Below, one piece after another: positions 49,060-58,041 of a stretch of DNA of 64,000 nt. The stretch's first letter is position 1; every line of letters begins with the position of its first letter. A program made the position numbers and the translations under genes. Origin of the DNA: Parvularculaceae bacterium (GTDB lineage: Bacteria; Pseudomonadota; Alphaproteobacteria; Caulobacterales; Parvularculaceae); the NCBI GenBank assembly GCA_028284065.1, contig JANQSJ010000004.1:186001-250000 (forward strand). The letters run 5' to 3'. The notes below the pieces were generated by a model. The model was not told where the DNA came from. It worked only from the letters and a program-made list of their open reading frames with translations, and ran no database searches.

Positions 49060-50091
49060 GTGGCGGACGATTATCAGGGGCCGGAGCGGGTGCTTTCCGG
49101 CGTGCAGACGTCAGGCAAGCTGCATATCGGCAACTATCTTGGCGCGCTGCGGAAGTTCGTGGACTTACAAAAAGAAGTCGACTGCTTCTTCTTTCTCGCT
49201 GACATGCATTCCATTACGGTGTGGCAGGACCCAGACGCTCTGCGCGCCCAAAGCTACAACATCGCCGCAAGCTATCTTGCGGCCGGCGTCGATCCGGACA
49301 AGTCGACGATCTTCCATCAGTCCGCCGTGCCGGCTCATGCCGAACTTGCCTGGATTTTCAATTGCGTGGCGCGTCTCGGCTGGCTCGACCGCATGACGCA
49401 GTTCAAGGACAAGGCCGGCAAGGACAAGGAGCGTGCGTCGGTTGGGCTTTATACGTATCCTGTCCTTCAGGCTGCGGATATTCTCGTCTACAAGGCGACG
49501 CATGTGCCGGTGGGCGAGGACCAGAAGCAGCACCTGGAGCTGTCGCGCGATATCGCCGGCAAGTTCAATTACGACTATGGCGTCGCGAACTTTTTCCCGC
49601 TGCCTGAGCCTTTGATCAAGGGTCAGTTCGGCGCGGCCGGCGCCCGGATTATGTCGCTTCGCGATGGAACGGCGAAAATGTCTAAGTCGGACCCTTCTGA
49701 GAACGCGTGTCTGTTTCTTGCCGACGATGTCGACACCCTGGCGCGCAAGGTGAAAAAGGCGAAGACTGACCCGGAGACATTACCGTCCGAGCCGGGCGGC
49801 CTGGAGGGCCGGCCCGAAGCGGCGAACCTTGTCGGCATCTACGCCGCGCTGTCAGGCAAGACAGACGCGGAAGTTTTGGCCGACTTCGGCGGGCAAGGCT
49901 TCGGCGCCTTTAAGCCGGCGCTCGCTGAACTAGTTGTGGAGAAGATCGCGCCAATCGGCGATGAGCTTCGTCGACTTGAGGCGGACCCGGACTACCTGGC
50001 CGGTGTATTGCGCGCCGGTGCGGAGAAGGCCTCCGCGATCGCCGACCCACTGGTGGCCGAGGTTAAGTCCATTGTCGGCTTCGTCCGCTAA
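49060..50091 (+). CDS. trpS: Tryptophan-tRNA ligase
   Basis: This class I aminoacyl-tRNA synthetase charges tRNA-Trp. The 343-residue protein starts with GTG. It has the HIGN-type signature [29 protein letters not shown] and the KMSKS loop ([19 protein letters not shown]). Normal length for bacterial TrpS. It lies between murJ and usg; the 3' end is followed by an inverted repeat with a T-run. Confidence 0.96.
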   Translation: MADDYQGPERVLSGVQTSGKLHIGNYLGALRKFVDLQKEVDCFFFLADMHSITVWQDPDALRAQSYNIAASYLAAGVDPDKSTIFHQSAVPAHAELAWIFNCVARLGWLDRMTQFKDKAGKDKERASVGLYTYPVLQAADILVYKATHVPVGEDQKQHLELSRDIAGKFNYDYGVANFFPLPEPLIKGQFGAAGARIMSLRDGTAKMSKSDPSENACLFLADDVDTLARKVKKAKTDPETLPSEPGGLEGRPEAANLVGIYAALSGKTDAEVLADFGGQGFGAFKPALAELVVEKIAPIGDELRRLEADPDYLAGVLRAGAEKASAIADPLVAEVKSIVGFVR

Positions 50092-50113
50092 CGCTCTCGA
50101 CATCACAGCGGAA

Positions 50114-50175
50114 TTAGCAGCGCTCATCGCAGGTGACTGCTAACATATTGAGTCTTATAGATTTTTCGTTGATCG
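50114..50175 (+). terminator. Inverted repeat with T-run after trpS
   Basis: TTAGCAG (50114-50120) pairs with CTGCTAA (50137-50143) around a 16-nt loop. About 18 nt later comes a run of Ts in atttttc. The distance of the T-run from the stem makes this a weak terminator candidate. It ends the murJ-trpS transcript if real. Confidence 0.4.
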
Positions 50176-50187
50176 CCACGCTTACTT

Positions 50188-50234
50188 TACGCAAACTTCA
50201 CCGCTGATGCGGCGACATGGTCCGTGTTTGCGTA
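50188..50234 (+). promoter_or_regulatory. Long-range inverted repeat in the usg leader
   Basis: TACGCAAAC (50188-50196) and GTTTGCGTA (50226-50234) are perfect 9-bp complementary arms separated by 29 bases. The right arm abuts the ribosome site GAGG of usg. A stem here could influence translation of usg, or the arms may bind a protein dimer. Confidence 0.5.
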
Positions 50235-50244
50235 GAGGTTGGAT

Positions 50245-50529
50245 ATGGCCGAGGCGACAGGTAAGGCGGATGCGGCGTTCCGTCGGCAGATGGATGGGTA
50301 CCGGTTGGCGACGGCGGAAATTCTCTACCGCATGCCGGACCATCGCAATCTGCTTCAGACTTACCTTTGGCAGGACTATGATCTCGCGCCGGATTATCCC
50401 GTCCTCAAGCGGTTTCTTGACTTCTGGCGGCGGGAACTTGACGGGCCGCTGCACTCCGTACGCGTCGGGTCGAGCGCCGTCATAACGGCGGCGGAAATCG
50501 AGGCGGGGTCGTTCTTCTACGCGAACTAG
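50245..50529 (+). CDS. usg: Usg family protein
   Basis: This small soluble protein of 94 residues has the typical Usg pattern: YRLATAEILYRMPDHRNLLQTYLWQDYDLAPDYPVLKRFLDFW. The family is common in alphaproteobacteria and lies near tryptophan genes in some; its function is unknown. Here it follows trpS. The start ATG at 50245 has GAGG 7 nt upstream; a TTG six bases earlier is less likely. It converges with the MurC-like ligase gene. Confidence 0.92.
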   Translation: MAEATGKADAAFRRQMDGYRLATAEILYRMPDHRNLLQTYLWQDYDLAPDYPVLKRFLDFWRRELDGPLHSVRVGSSAVITAAEIEAGSFFYAN

Positions 50530-50540
50530 GCGGGTCGTCT

Positions 50541-51947
50541 TCAAGACTTCGCGTCGATGCGCGTCAGGAGGTCCGCCGCGAACTCTGACAATGTGTCGTC
50601 GCGCGCGCCCATGACAATCAACCTGTCGCCGCTGCGCGCCGCCCTTATGATGTCCTCGACGCACTCATCGCGGGTCGCCGCCGCTCTCGCGTTGACGCCT
50701 CTTTCGACAAGCGTATCGACAATGTCCCTGCTGGAAACGGTCCGTTCGACCGTGCCGCCATAATAGACAGGCTCCGGCATCCAGAGGCGATCGTCCGGAC
50801 CGAGTCCTTCTGCGAATGCGTCGATGAAGCCATCCTTCATCGTCCGTAAGGGACCGAAACCGTGCGGTTGGAAGACCGCAAGGATGCGACCCTGAAATTC
50901 CTTCATGGCGCGCAATGTGGCGGCGATCTTGTCCGGGTTGTGCGCGAAGTCGTCAATGACGGTCACGCCCGCCGCTTCGCCGACAATGTCGAAGCGGCGT
51001 TTGACGCCCGCGAAGTCCACGAGCGCTGAGGCCGCTTGCCTGAAGGGAACGCCCGCCGCAGTCGTCGCGGCGATGGCCGCGAGCGCGTTGGCGACATTAT
51101 GCCGGCCTGGCATATTCAGCGTGACCTGGGCTTTTTCGTCATTGCGCGCATCGCTTGCGGTGAAGCGCGCGCTCGCCGGCCCTAGGTCGATGTCGCGCGC
51201 CGTGAAGTCCGCGTCCTCGCGATCAAGCGCGTAGGTGAGCGTCGCGCCGGCGTTCCTGTCAGCGAAAAGGGCGGTTTCCTCATGGTCGAGATTAATGACG
51301 GCCGTCTCGGACTTCGCAAGGAAGGCTGCGAACAGTCGGCGTAGCTCCTCCATAGACTTATGGTCGTGGGCGATGTTGTTCAGGACGGCGATCCGTGGCC
51401 GGAAAAGCGCGATAGACCCGTCGCTTTCGTCGATTTCGCTAACGAACGCCGGTCCGGCGCCTATCCGGGCGCTGGCGAAGGGCGCCGCGTCGGAGACGAA
51501 ATTCTTCATCACGGCGCCGTTCATGACCGTCGGATCGCGGCCCGTAGCGGCGAGTATCCAGGCGATCATCGCGGTCGTCGTCGACTTGCCTGACGTGCCC
51601 GCGACGCCCACGGCCAGGTCAGACGCGTTGAAGAGGTCGGCGAGCGCTTCGGCGCGGGTCATGCGCGCCGCGCCGAGCCTTTTCGCCGCCGCGACGTCCG
51701 GCACCGTTTCTTCGATCGCGGCCGATGCGATCAGGGTCTGGTCCGCTGCCGTGACGCCAGATCCGTCCTGTGGGAACAGATCGACCCCGAGCGATTTCAG
51801 GTATTCGAATTTCGCGGCGAGGCGGCCTTGATCGAGCGAACGGTCCGAGCCCGCCACCTCCGCGCCCCGCGCCTTCAGGATCGCTGCGAGGGGCAGCATG
51901 CCGCTTCCGCCGACGCCGCAGAAGAAATATTTGCGATTTTCCGTCAT
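50541..51947 (-). CDS. MurC-like Mur ligase family protein
   Basis: The 468-residue protein has the three domains of Mur ligases: an N-terminal Rossmann-like domain starting YFFCGVGGSGMLPLA, the central ATP-binding domain with GVAGTSGKSTTTAMIAW and SEIDESDGSI, and a C-terminal domain with FAGVKRRFDIVGEA and DDFAHNPDKI. It resembles UDP-N-acetylmuramate:L-alanine ligase, but the substrate could differ, for example a peptidoglycan recycling ligase of the Mpl kind. Divergent from an LD-carboxypeptidase gene, which supports a wall-recycling role. The start at 51947 has a GGAGGC site. Confidence 0.85.
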   Translation of the reverse strand: MTENRKYFFCGVGGSGMLPLAAILKARGAEVAGSDRSLDQGRLAAKFEYLKSLGVDLFPQDGSGVTAADQTLIASAAIEETVPDVAAAKRLGAARMTRAEALADLFNASDLAVGVAGTSGKSTTTAMIAWILAATGRDPTVMNGAVMKNFVSDAAPFASARIGAGPAFVSEIDESDGSIALFRPRIAVLNNIAHDHKSMEELRRLFAAFLAKSETAVINLDHEETALFADRNAGATLTYALDREDADFTARDIDLGPASARFTASDARNDEKAQVTLNMPGRHNVANALAAIAATTAAGVPFRQAASALVDFAGVKRRFDIVGEAAGVTVIDDFAHNPDKIAATLRAMKEFQGRILAVFQPHGFGPLRTMKDGFIDAFAEGLGPDDRLWMPEPVYYGGTVERTVSSRDIVDTLVERGVNARAAATRDECVEDIIRAARSGDRLIVMGARDDTLSEFAADLLTRIDAKS

Positions 51948-52061
51948 GGTGACGCCTCCGGATCGCGGCAGCATGGACGATATGTTTGAGCTTTCCGTCA
52001 ATAAGGCGGCGATCCGGGGGGCGGGAGACGGCGACGGCGAGAACGGGGCCGGCGCGAATGA

Positions 52062-52901
52062 ATGGGAGCCGAAGTGACGCGCTCAAAGCGGATCATGGTC
52101 GTGGCGCCGGCGCGATCGCTGCCGCAGGAGGCGGTTGCGCCGGTCGAGGCGGTCGCCCGCTCGCTTTATGGCGACGCCGTCTCGATCGACTTCCATGCGC
52201 AGTGTTTTTTGTCGAAGGGCCATTTCGCGGGACCGGACGCGGCGCGCGACGCGGCGTTCGCAGAAGCTGCGAATGATCCGATGACGGATGCTGTCTGGTT
52301 CGCGCGCGGCGGTTATGGGGCGGGCCGGCTCGCGCCTGATCTCTTGGATCGGCTGGGGCCAGAGGCGCGGCGCAAGAAGTATCTTGGGTACTCGGATACG
52401 GGCTTTCTGCTGGCGCGGCTCTATGCAGCGAGGATCGGGCGGCCGGCGCATGGACCGATGCCGGCCGATGCGCTTCGTGATGGCGGGGAAGCGGCGGTCG
52501 CGCGTGCGCTCAAATGGCTGGTTGAAGATGATGCCGGCGCAATCGAAGGGAGCCTGGGGCCTGACGCGCCGCGGGTCGCCTTCAACGCCATCGTGCTTGC
52601 CCACGCGCTGAATGCGACGCCGGAACTTGATCTGTCCGGGCATGTGATGATGCTTGAGGAGGTTGGCGAGCATCTCTACGCGTTTGATCGGTCGGTCGGC
52701 GCAATCCTCTCTTCCCGCGTCGCCCGCGGCCTAGCCGGCGTGCGCCTCGGCCGCGTTCTTGACGCGCCTGAGAATGACCCGAAGTTCGATCAGACGCCTG
52801 AGGAAATCCTGCGTTATTGGTGCGGCCGGGCAGGGGTCCCTTTTCTTGGGGCGGCGGACATAGGCCATGATGCGGGAAACAAGGTCGTTCCATTTGGCTG
52901 A
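52062..52901 (+). CDS. LD-carboxypeptidase (S66 family)
   Basis: The S66 serine peptidase family removes D-alanine from tetrapeptides during peptidoglycan recycling. The 279-residue protein has the family features WFARGGYGAGRLAPDLLD, the nucleophile region LGYSDTGFLLARLY (Ser in GYSD), a Glu region MLEEVGEHLYAFDRS and a His region ADIGHDAGNKVVPFG. It lacks a signal peptide, as expected for a cytoplasmic enzyme. Starts with the divergent MurC-like ligase gene about 115 bp away; both may act on recycled muropeptides. An alternative GTG start is 12 bp inside. Confidence 0.88.
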   Translation: MGAEVTRSKRIMVVAPARSLPQEAVAPVEAVARSLYGDAVSIDFHAQCFLSKGHFAGPDAARDAAFAEAANDPMTDAVWFARGGYGAGRLAPDLLDRLGPEARRKKYLGYSDTGFLLARLYAARIGRPAHGPMPADALRDGGEAAVARALKWLVEDDAGAIEGSLGPDAPRVAFNAIVLAHALNATPELDLSGHVMMLEEVGEHLYAFDRSVGAILSSRVARGLAGVRLGRVLDAPENDPKFDQTPEEILRYWCGRAGVPFLGAADIGHDAGNKVVPFG

Positions 52902-53009
52902 GGCTTGATGACAGGCGCATGCTAGGCTCAGCGCCACGGGTTGCGTCATTCGCGACCTTCGCTAGGCTCCGCCGCAAGTCGCCAATTCCTGACCGCCGAG
53001 GAGCATCTC

Positions 53010-54014
53010 ATGAAAAATAGCATTACATTACAGCGTGTTGCGATGGCTGGGGTCGCGATTGCGTTTTCCGCCGCGCTCTCGGCGTGCGGCGGCGCCGAGG
53101 TGGCTGATGCGACCGCCGAGACGGCGGCGGACGCTTCCGAAGCCCCTGAGGCTGACGTCGCAGAGGCTGAAACCGCTGAGCAGGCGGCGGCCGAAGCCGC
53201 GGCCCGCGCGGAAGAGAAACGCGCCGCGTCGGCGGCTTTTCTCGAGGAAAATGCCGGCCGTGAAGGGGTCAAGGTCACCGAAAGCGGCCTTCAATTCATG
53301 GTCCTGGAGGAGGGCGCCGAAGGCGGCGCCACGCCGCTGCCCACCGACATTGTGGACGTGCATTATGTCGGCACGCTGATTGACGGGGTCGAATTCGATT
53401 CCTCGCGCGCCCGCGGCGCGGCGGCGCGGTTTGAGGCGAATAAGGTCATCGAAGGATGGATAGAAGGCCTTCAGCTTATGAGCGAAGGCGACAAATACCG
53501 GTTCTTTGTGCCCTCTGATCTTGCCTATGGCGAGACCGGCACCCCTGGCGGGCCAATAGGGCCGAATGAAGCGCTGATTTTTGATGTGGAGCTTTTGCGC
53601 GTGAACAATCCTGATCGAAATCTCGCCGCGGCGGAGGCATTCCTTGCGGATAACGAAAAGAAAGACGGCGTGACGTCCACGGATAGCGGCCTCCAATACA
53701 AGGTCCTGGCCGAAGGCGACGCTGAGGGAGAATCGCCCAGCGAGGCGAACGTCGTGCGCGTCCACTATGAGGGCCGGCTTCTCAATGGGACCGTTTTCGA
53801 CAGCTCCTATGATCGCGGCGAGCCTGCCGAATTTCCTCTGGGGCGCGTCATCCCCGGCTGGATCGAAGGCGTTCAGCTGATGAGCGTTGGCGACAAGTAT
53901 CAGTTCTACATCAAGCCGGAACTTGCCTATGGCGCACGCGGCACGCCGGGCGGGCCGATCGGCCCGAACGAGCTTCTGGTGTTCGATGTGGAGCTCCTTG
54001 AGGTCAAGGAATAG
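53010..54014 (+). CDS. Tandem-FKBP peptidyl-prolyl isomerase lipoprotein
   Basis: The 334-residue protein begins with a lipoprotein signal (lipobox LSAC, Cys at residue 26), followed by an Ala/Glu-rich linker and two FKBP-type peptidyl-prolyl cis-trans isomerase domains (about residues 90-200 and 215-334). Each has the VHY-(V/E)-G-x-L motif, VEFDSS/TVFDSS, GWIEG(L/V)QLM and LAYGxxGTPGGPIGPNE. It should act as a periplasmic or surface foldase. The two domains are clearly homologous, so a tandem duplication is likely. The ATG at 53010 follows a GAGGAG ribosome site. A GC-rich palindrome follows the stop codon. Confidence 0.92.
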   Translation: MKNSITLQRVAMAGVAIAFSAALSACGGAEVADATAETAADASEAPEADVAEAETAEQAAAEAAARAEEKRAASAAFLEENAGREGVKVTESGLQFMVLEEGAEGGATPLPTDIVDVHYVGTLIDGVEFDSSRARGAAARFEANKVIEGWIEGLQLMSEGDKYRFFVPSDLAYGETGTPGGPIGPNEALIFDVELLRVNNPDRNLAAAEAFLADNEKKDGVTSTDSGLQYKVLAEGDAEGESPSEANVVRVHYEGRLLNGTVFDSSYDRGEPAEFPLGRVIPGWIEGVQLMSVGDKYQFYIKPELAYGARGTPGGPIGPNELLVFDVELLEVKE

Positions 54015-54038
54015 GAGACGAGCCGCGCTCCGGTCGTG

Positions 54039-54058
54039 CTTGCGGGGCGCCCCGCAAG
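54039..54058. repeat. Perfect 20-bp GC-rich palindrome
   Basis: CTTGCGGGGCGCCCCGCAAG reads the same on both strands. It lies 25 bp after the stop of the FKBP gene and overlaps by four bases the larger palindrome at 54055-54084. It could be a terminator without a T-run, or part of a compound operator. Confidence 0.85.
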
Positions 54059-54084
54059 GATATAAAGATATCTTTATATCCTTG
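54055..54084. promoter_or_regulatory. Perfect 30-bp palindromic operator upstream of the methionine synthase gene
   Basis: Every base pairs symmetrically about 54069/54070; the 20-bp core is ATATAAAGATATCTTTATAT. From memory, ATATnAAGATATCTTnATAT-like palindromes are recognised by SahR, the ArsR-family S-adenosylhomocysteine-responsive regulator of methionine genes in alphaproteobacteria. It directly precedes the homocysteine methyltransferase gene, and its right end overlaps that gene's ribosome site region (CTTGGAG). The regulator gene is not in this window. Confidence 0.75.
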
Positions 54085-54095
54085 GAGTTCGGCAA

Positions 54096-55181
54096 ATGCG
54101 CAATCCCGCCAATGATCCCTTCGACGGGCGTCAGCATCGAATTGAGGCGTTGAAGACGGCGCTGCAGGAACGCGTTGTGATTCTCGATGGAGCCGCCGGC
54201 ACTTATATCCAGGGCGAAGAACTGGATGAGGCGGGGTATCGCGGAGAGCGCTTCGCCGACTGGCCCTGCGACATCCGCGGCAATAATGACGCGCTCATTT
54301 TGTCCCAGCCAGAGATAATCGGGCGCATGCACGCCGATTATCTTGCGGCGGGCGCGGACATGATAGAGACGAACACATTCTCCGCGACGACAATCGCCCA
54401 GGGCGACTATCGGATGGAGGATGTCGCGGAGGAGCTTAATGTCGAGGGCGCCCGGCTGGCGAGGGCCGCGGCGGACGCGGCCGCCACCCCGGACCGGCTG
54501 AAATGGGTCGCTGGCGCCATCGGGCCGACCAATCGCACCGCCTCTATTTCGCCTGACGTTAACGATCCGGGTAAACGCAATGTGGACTTTGACGAACTTG
54601 CCGAAGCGTATGGCCAGGCCGCTCGCGGCCTCGTCGCTGGCGGCGCGGACGCGATCCTCATTGAGACGATTTTCGACACGCTGAACGCCAAGGCGGCAAT
54701 TTACGCAACAGAAGCGCTATTCGACGATCTCGGCTTCGAAATCCCTGTGATGCTCTCGGTAACGATCACCGACCAGTCAGGCCGAACGCTTTCGGGCCAG
54801 ACGCCAGAGGCGTTCTGGCAATCGGTAAAGCACGCCAAACCCCTCGTCGTCGGCATTAATTGCGCCCTTGGACCGGACCTGATGCGGCCCTTTGTGGCGG
54901 ATATCGCGCGCGTGGCGGACTGCTTTGTCTCCGCCTATCCAAACGCCGGATTGCCTAATGCTTTCGGTGGGTACGACGAGACGCCTGAGTCGATGCAGGA
55001 GCATCTTGGCGAGTGGGCCCGCGCCGGCCTCGTCAATATCCTAGGCGGATGCTGCGGCACGACGCCCGCCCACATCAAGGCATTCGCCGAAGCGGCTGAA
55101 GGCGTTGCGCCGCGCGCGCCAAAACCTGCCGCCGCCGCATTGCGCCTTTCCGGCCTCGAACCGTTCGAACTCGCTGTATGA
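54096..55181 (+). CDS. metH: Stand-alone homocysteine S-methyltransferase domain (MetH N-terminal unit)
   Basis: This 361-residue protein corresponds to the homocysteine-binding first domain of cobalamin-dependent methionine synthase. Motifs: [40 protein letters not shown], and zinc cysteines in GINCALGPD (Cys256) and GGCCGTTP (Cys319-Cys320). The folate, cobalamin and activation domains are absent, as in alphaproteobacteria where metH is split; the second part is not next to it. The start has GGAG 8 nt upstream and a palindromic operator just before that. argE follows about 100 bp later. Confidence 0.9.
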   Translation: MRNPANDPFDGRQHRIEALKTALQERVVILDGAAGTYIQGEELDEAGYRGERFADWPCDIRGNNDALILSQPEIIGRMHADYLAAGADMIETNTFSATTIAQGDYRMEDVAEELNVEGARLARAAADAAATPDRLKWVAGAIGPTNRTASISPDVNDPGKRNVDFDELAEAYGQAARGLVAGGADAILIETIFDTLNAKAAIYATEALFDDLGFEIPVMLSVTITDQSGRTLSGQTPEAFWQSVKHAKPLVVGINCALGPDLMRPFVADIARVADCFVSAYPNAGLPNAFGGYDETPESMQEHLGEWARAGLVNILGGCCGTTPAHIKAFAEAAEGVAPRAPKPAAAALRLSGLEPFELAV

Positions 55182-55280
55182 GCGGCGGGCCCATCCAACA
55201 CACCCTGCATTGACGGCCCGCCGGCGAACGGCCACCCTCGCCGGCTGGGCGCCGATCGCCCGCTGCATCGGAGGACCTGC

Positions 55281-56486
55281 ATGTCCCTCAGCATACCGGT
55301 TAACGCGTCGTCGATTGCGCTCAATCGATCTGACGGCCTCGACGCCCAAATTGAATGGCTGGAGCGCCTGGTCGGCTTCAACACGACGTCATCGAGGTCG
55401 AACCTGGATCTTATTGAGTGCGCAGAGGCGCACCTGAGCGCCCTCGGGGCGGAATGCGTGCGCGTTGCGAACCCAGAGGGGACCAAAGCCAACCTCTATG
55501 CGGTGATCGGTCCGAAGGTGGAAGGCGGCGTCGTCCTCTCCGGGCATACCGATGTCGTGCCGGTTGACGGTCAGGACTGGCGAACGGACCCTTGGACGCT
55601 CACCGAACGCGACGGCAAGCTATACGGCCGCGGGACGTGCGATATGAAGGCGTTTTCCGCCATTGCGCTGTCCCTCGCCCCGCAAATGGCTGCGGCCGGG
55701 TTGAAGCGGCCGATCATCTTCGCGCTCTCCTATGATGAGGAGATCGGCTGCCTTGGCGCGCCGAGCATGATCGACGAGATCGCAAGCGAACTGCCGCGTC
55801 CATCGGCGGTAATCGTCGGCGAGCCGACGATGATGAAGGTCGTGGACGGCCACAAGGGCATTGCCGCGTTCCGGTCGACGGTCATCGGCCATACGACTCA
55901 CTCGAGCCAGACCGACAGGGGCGTGTCGGCCGTGGAGGCCGCCGCGAAGCTCATCTCCAAGATTTCAGCCATGCGGGAGGCTCGCGCCGCCGCGGCGGAG
56001 CCGGACTGTCCCTTTGTTCCGCCGCATTCGACGCTGACGGTGAACGTGGCCCATGGCGGCACGCAGTTGAACATTATGGCGGCCGAATGCGTCTTCGATT
56101 GGGATTGTCGCGTTATCCCGGGCGAGACGGCGAAAGAAGTCCTTGAGGAGTTCCAGGACTACGCGCAAGGCGTCCAGAACGAGATGCGCAAAATCTCCGC
56201 CGCGTGCCGCATTTCGACCGAGCAGCTGACCGATGTGCCGCCGCTGAGGCCTGATGCGGACAACCCCGCCGCTGACCTTGCAAAGGCGATCACCGGCCGC
56301 AATGCGACGGAAGTCGTCCCCTACGCGGCGGAGGCCGGACAGTTCCAGGAGGCGGGCTTCGCGACGGTGATTTGCGGTCCGGGGTCGATTGACCAGGCGC
56401 ATCAGGCGAATGAGTTCATCGCCGTCGATCAGATCGCCGAGGGCAAACGCTTCATCGAAAAGCTGATCGCGCGCCTAAGTCGTTGA
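55281..56486 (+). CDS. argE: Acetylornithine deacetylase (M20 family)
   Basis: The enzyme removes acetate from N-acetylornithine in arginine synthesis. The 401 residues contain the binuclear zinc ligands typical of M20 enzymes: GHTDVVPVDG, GRGTCDMKAF, the catalytic Glu in SYDEEIGCLGA, GEPTMMKVVDGHKG and PGSIDQAHQANEFI near the C-terminus. The dimerisation domain with STVIGHTTHSS lies between. A GGAGGAC ribosome site is 7 nt upstream. It could alternatively be a succinyl-diaminopimelate desuccinylase, but the motifs favour ArgE. Confidence 0.9.
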   Translation: MSLSIPVNASSIALNRSDGLDAQIEWLERLVGFNTTSSRSNLDLIECAEAHLSALGAECVRVANPEGTKANLYAVIGPKVEGGVVLSGHTDVVPVDGQDWRTDPWTLTERDGKLYGRGTCDMKAFSAIALSLAPQMAAAGLKRPIIFALSYDEEIGCLGAPSMIDEIASELPRPSAVIVGEPTMMKVVDGHKGIAAFRSTVIGHTTHSSQTDRGVSAVEAAAKLISKISAMREARAAAAEPDCPFVPPHSTLTVNVAHGGTQLNIMAAECVFDWDCRVIPGETAKEVLEEFQDYAQGVQNEMRKISAACRISTEQLTDVPPLRPDADNPAADLAKAITGRNATEVVPYAAEAGQFQEAGFATVICGPGSIDQAHQANEFIAVDQIAEGKRFIEKLIARLSR

Positions 56487-56573
56487 GTTAACGCTTCGGA
56501 AATCTCCGTAACGAGAACGCCCACTAGCGAAGGCATGGCGCGCCCCTTTACCGCCGATTTACGTTGACCTGCA

Positions 56574-58010
56574 ATGATTCCGCTTGACTGGCAGTCGAGC
56601 GAGCGCGCGCACGTGAAGCGTATTACCCATTGTCGGGCCTGCGGGTCCGCGGCCCTGACAACCGTGTTTTCCCTGGATGCGGCGTTCGCCCCCAGGCAAG
56701 CGCGTACGCGCAAGAAATCAGCGCCCGAACAATTCAGGGCTGCGCGCGCGGGCGCCGGCATCGAGTACGTCGTTTGCGACCCGACCGAGGACGTCAATGC
56801 GTGCGGATTGCTTCAGCGGGCGAGCGTCGAAGGCGACATGGCGCACTCCGATCGCCCGCCGTCAGGCGCGCTGCGATCGACACGGAACTATCTGCGCGGC
56901 GCGGCGACCGAAGCGCTTGAGATGATTTCCGGGCGCGACTGCGCGGCGCTCGACATTGGTTGCTCCGACGGCACGCTCTTGTCCTACTACCCGCGTTGGG
57001 TCGAACGGTTTGGCGTTGACCCAGGGAACTATGTGGAAGGCGTTGGCCCGTGGGCGACGACGACCCGGGCGTCGTTTCCTTCGCGTGAGGCTGACGCGGC
57101 GATCGGCTCGAAGGTATTTGACGTTATTACCGCCATCTCGGTCCTGGAGGATGTCGCGGCGCCGCGGCCCTTTTTGAGCGCCATCAAAGCCCTTTTGGCC
57201 GATGACGGCGTCGTCGTGGTCGAAACGCTCTACGCCCCGATGACGCTGACGCGCGCAGGCGTTGAGGCGATTCACGAACGACGCGCGGCGATCTATTCTC
57301 TCGCGTCGCTCGAGCGGTTGTTTCGCGATTGCGGATTGAAGATCTTCAGAGGCGTACTGACGGACAAGGATGGCGGGTCGATACGTCTTTTCGCAACGCA
57401 TGCGGATTACGACGAATACGATTTTGAGCCCTGGTACGATCGGCTGGCGCGGTTATGGGACGAAGAAAACGCCCTGGCGCTGCGCCTCGCCGCGCCCTAC
57501 CAAGCGTTCGAACGTCGCTCGCTCGCCGCAAGGTCGGCGTTTGCGGCGTTGGTCGCCGAAGCGGCGCGCGCCGGGGACGTCGTACACATCGTGGGCGCCG
57601 GGCCATACGCTGCGGAATTATACGCGTGGGCTGGCGATTCAAAGGGCGCGATAGAGGCCGCGATCGCTCATTATGAGCCTGCTCCGGACGATCGCTTATG
57701 CGCCGGCGGTCCGCCGATTATCAGCGAAACGGAGGCGCAAGCGCTCGAGCCTGACTGCCTGATCGCGCCCTTCGCCTACAAGCGCGACATGCTGGAACGG
57801 TGGCGCGAACCAATCTTGCGCGGCGCGCGCATGATCTTCGCCGGGCCGCAGCCGCACGTCGTGACCGCGGCTAACTACGCCACGGAATTCGGCAAGACCC
57901 TCGTCAGCGCCGAAGGCGGCTCAGGACCGGAAACGCTGAGGGCCATTCTCGGCGCCGTCGGCGGCCCGCAGCTCGTTGTAGATGGCGGCAAACTCGCAAA
58001 CGCGTCCTGA
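56574..58010 (+). CDS. Class I SAM methyltransferase with N-terminal zinc region (C-methyltransferase-like)
   Basis: The 478-residue protein has a predicted zinc-binding N-terminus (C20RACG and a Cys pair at 68 and 77), a SAM-binding domain with DIGCSDGTLL (about 127-136) and FDVITAISVLEDV, and a C-terminal domain with VVHIVGAGPYAAELYAWAG and DCLIAPFAYKRDM. This is the architecture of sugar 3-C-methyltransferases such as TylC3. The second zinc pair is spaced C-x8-C rather than the short CxxC, which is unusual. Substrate unknown. Confidence 0.82.
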   Translation: MIPLDWQSSERAHVKRITHCRACGSAALTTVFSLDAAFAPRQARTRKKSAPEQFRAARAGAGIEYVVCDPTEDVNACGLLQRASVEGDMAHSDRPPSGALRSTRNYLRGAATEALEMISGRDCAALDIGCSDGTLLSYYPRWVERFGVDPGNYVEGVGPWATTTRASFPSREADAAIGSKVFDVITAISVLEDVAAPRPFLSAIKALLADDGVVVVETLYAPMTLTRAGVEAIHERRAAIYSLASLERLFRDCGLKIFRGVLTDKDGGSIRLFATHADYDEYDFEPWYDRLARLWDEENALALRLAAPYQAFERRSLAARSAFAALVAEAARAGDVVHIVGAGPYAAELYAWAGDSKGAIEAAIAHYEPAPDDRLCAGGPPIISETEAQALEPDCLIAPFAYKRDMLERWREPILRGARMIFAGPQPHVVTAANYATEFGKTLVSAEGGSGPETLRAILGAVGGPQLVVDGGKLANAS

Positions 58011-58041
58011 TCTGTTCCATTCGGCGCAGCTCTTGCGCGGC

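Noticed and set aside
53028-54332. 434-codon minus-strand frame across the FKBP and metH genes
   Set aside because: It covers two well-supported genes and the palindromic operator on the other strand; the composition is that of a shadow frame.
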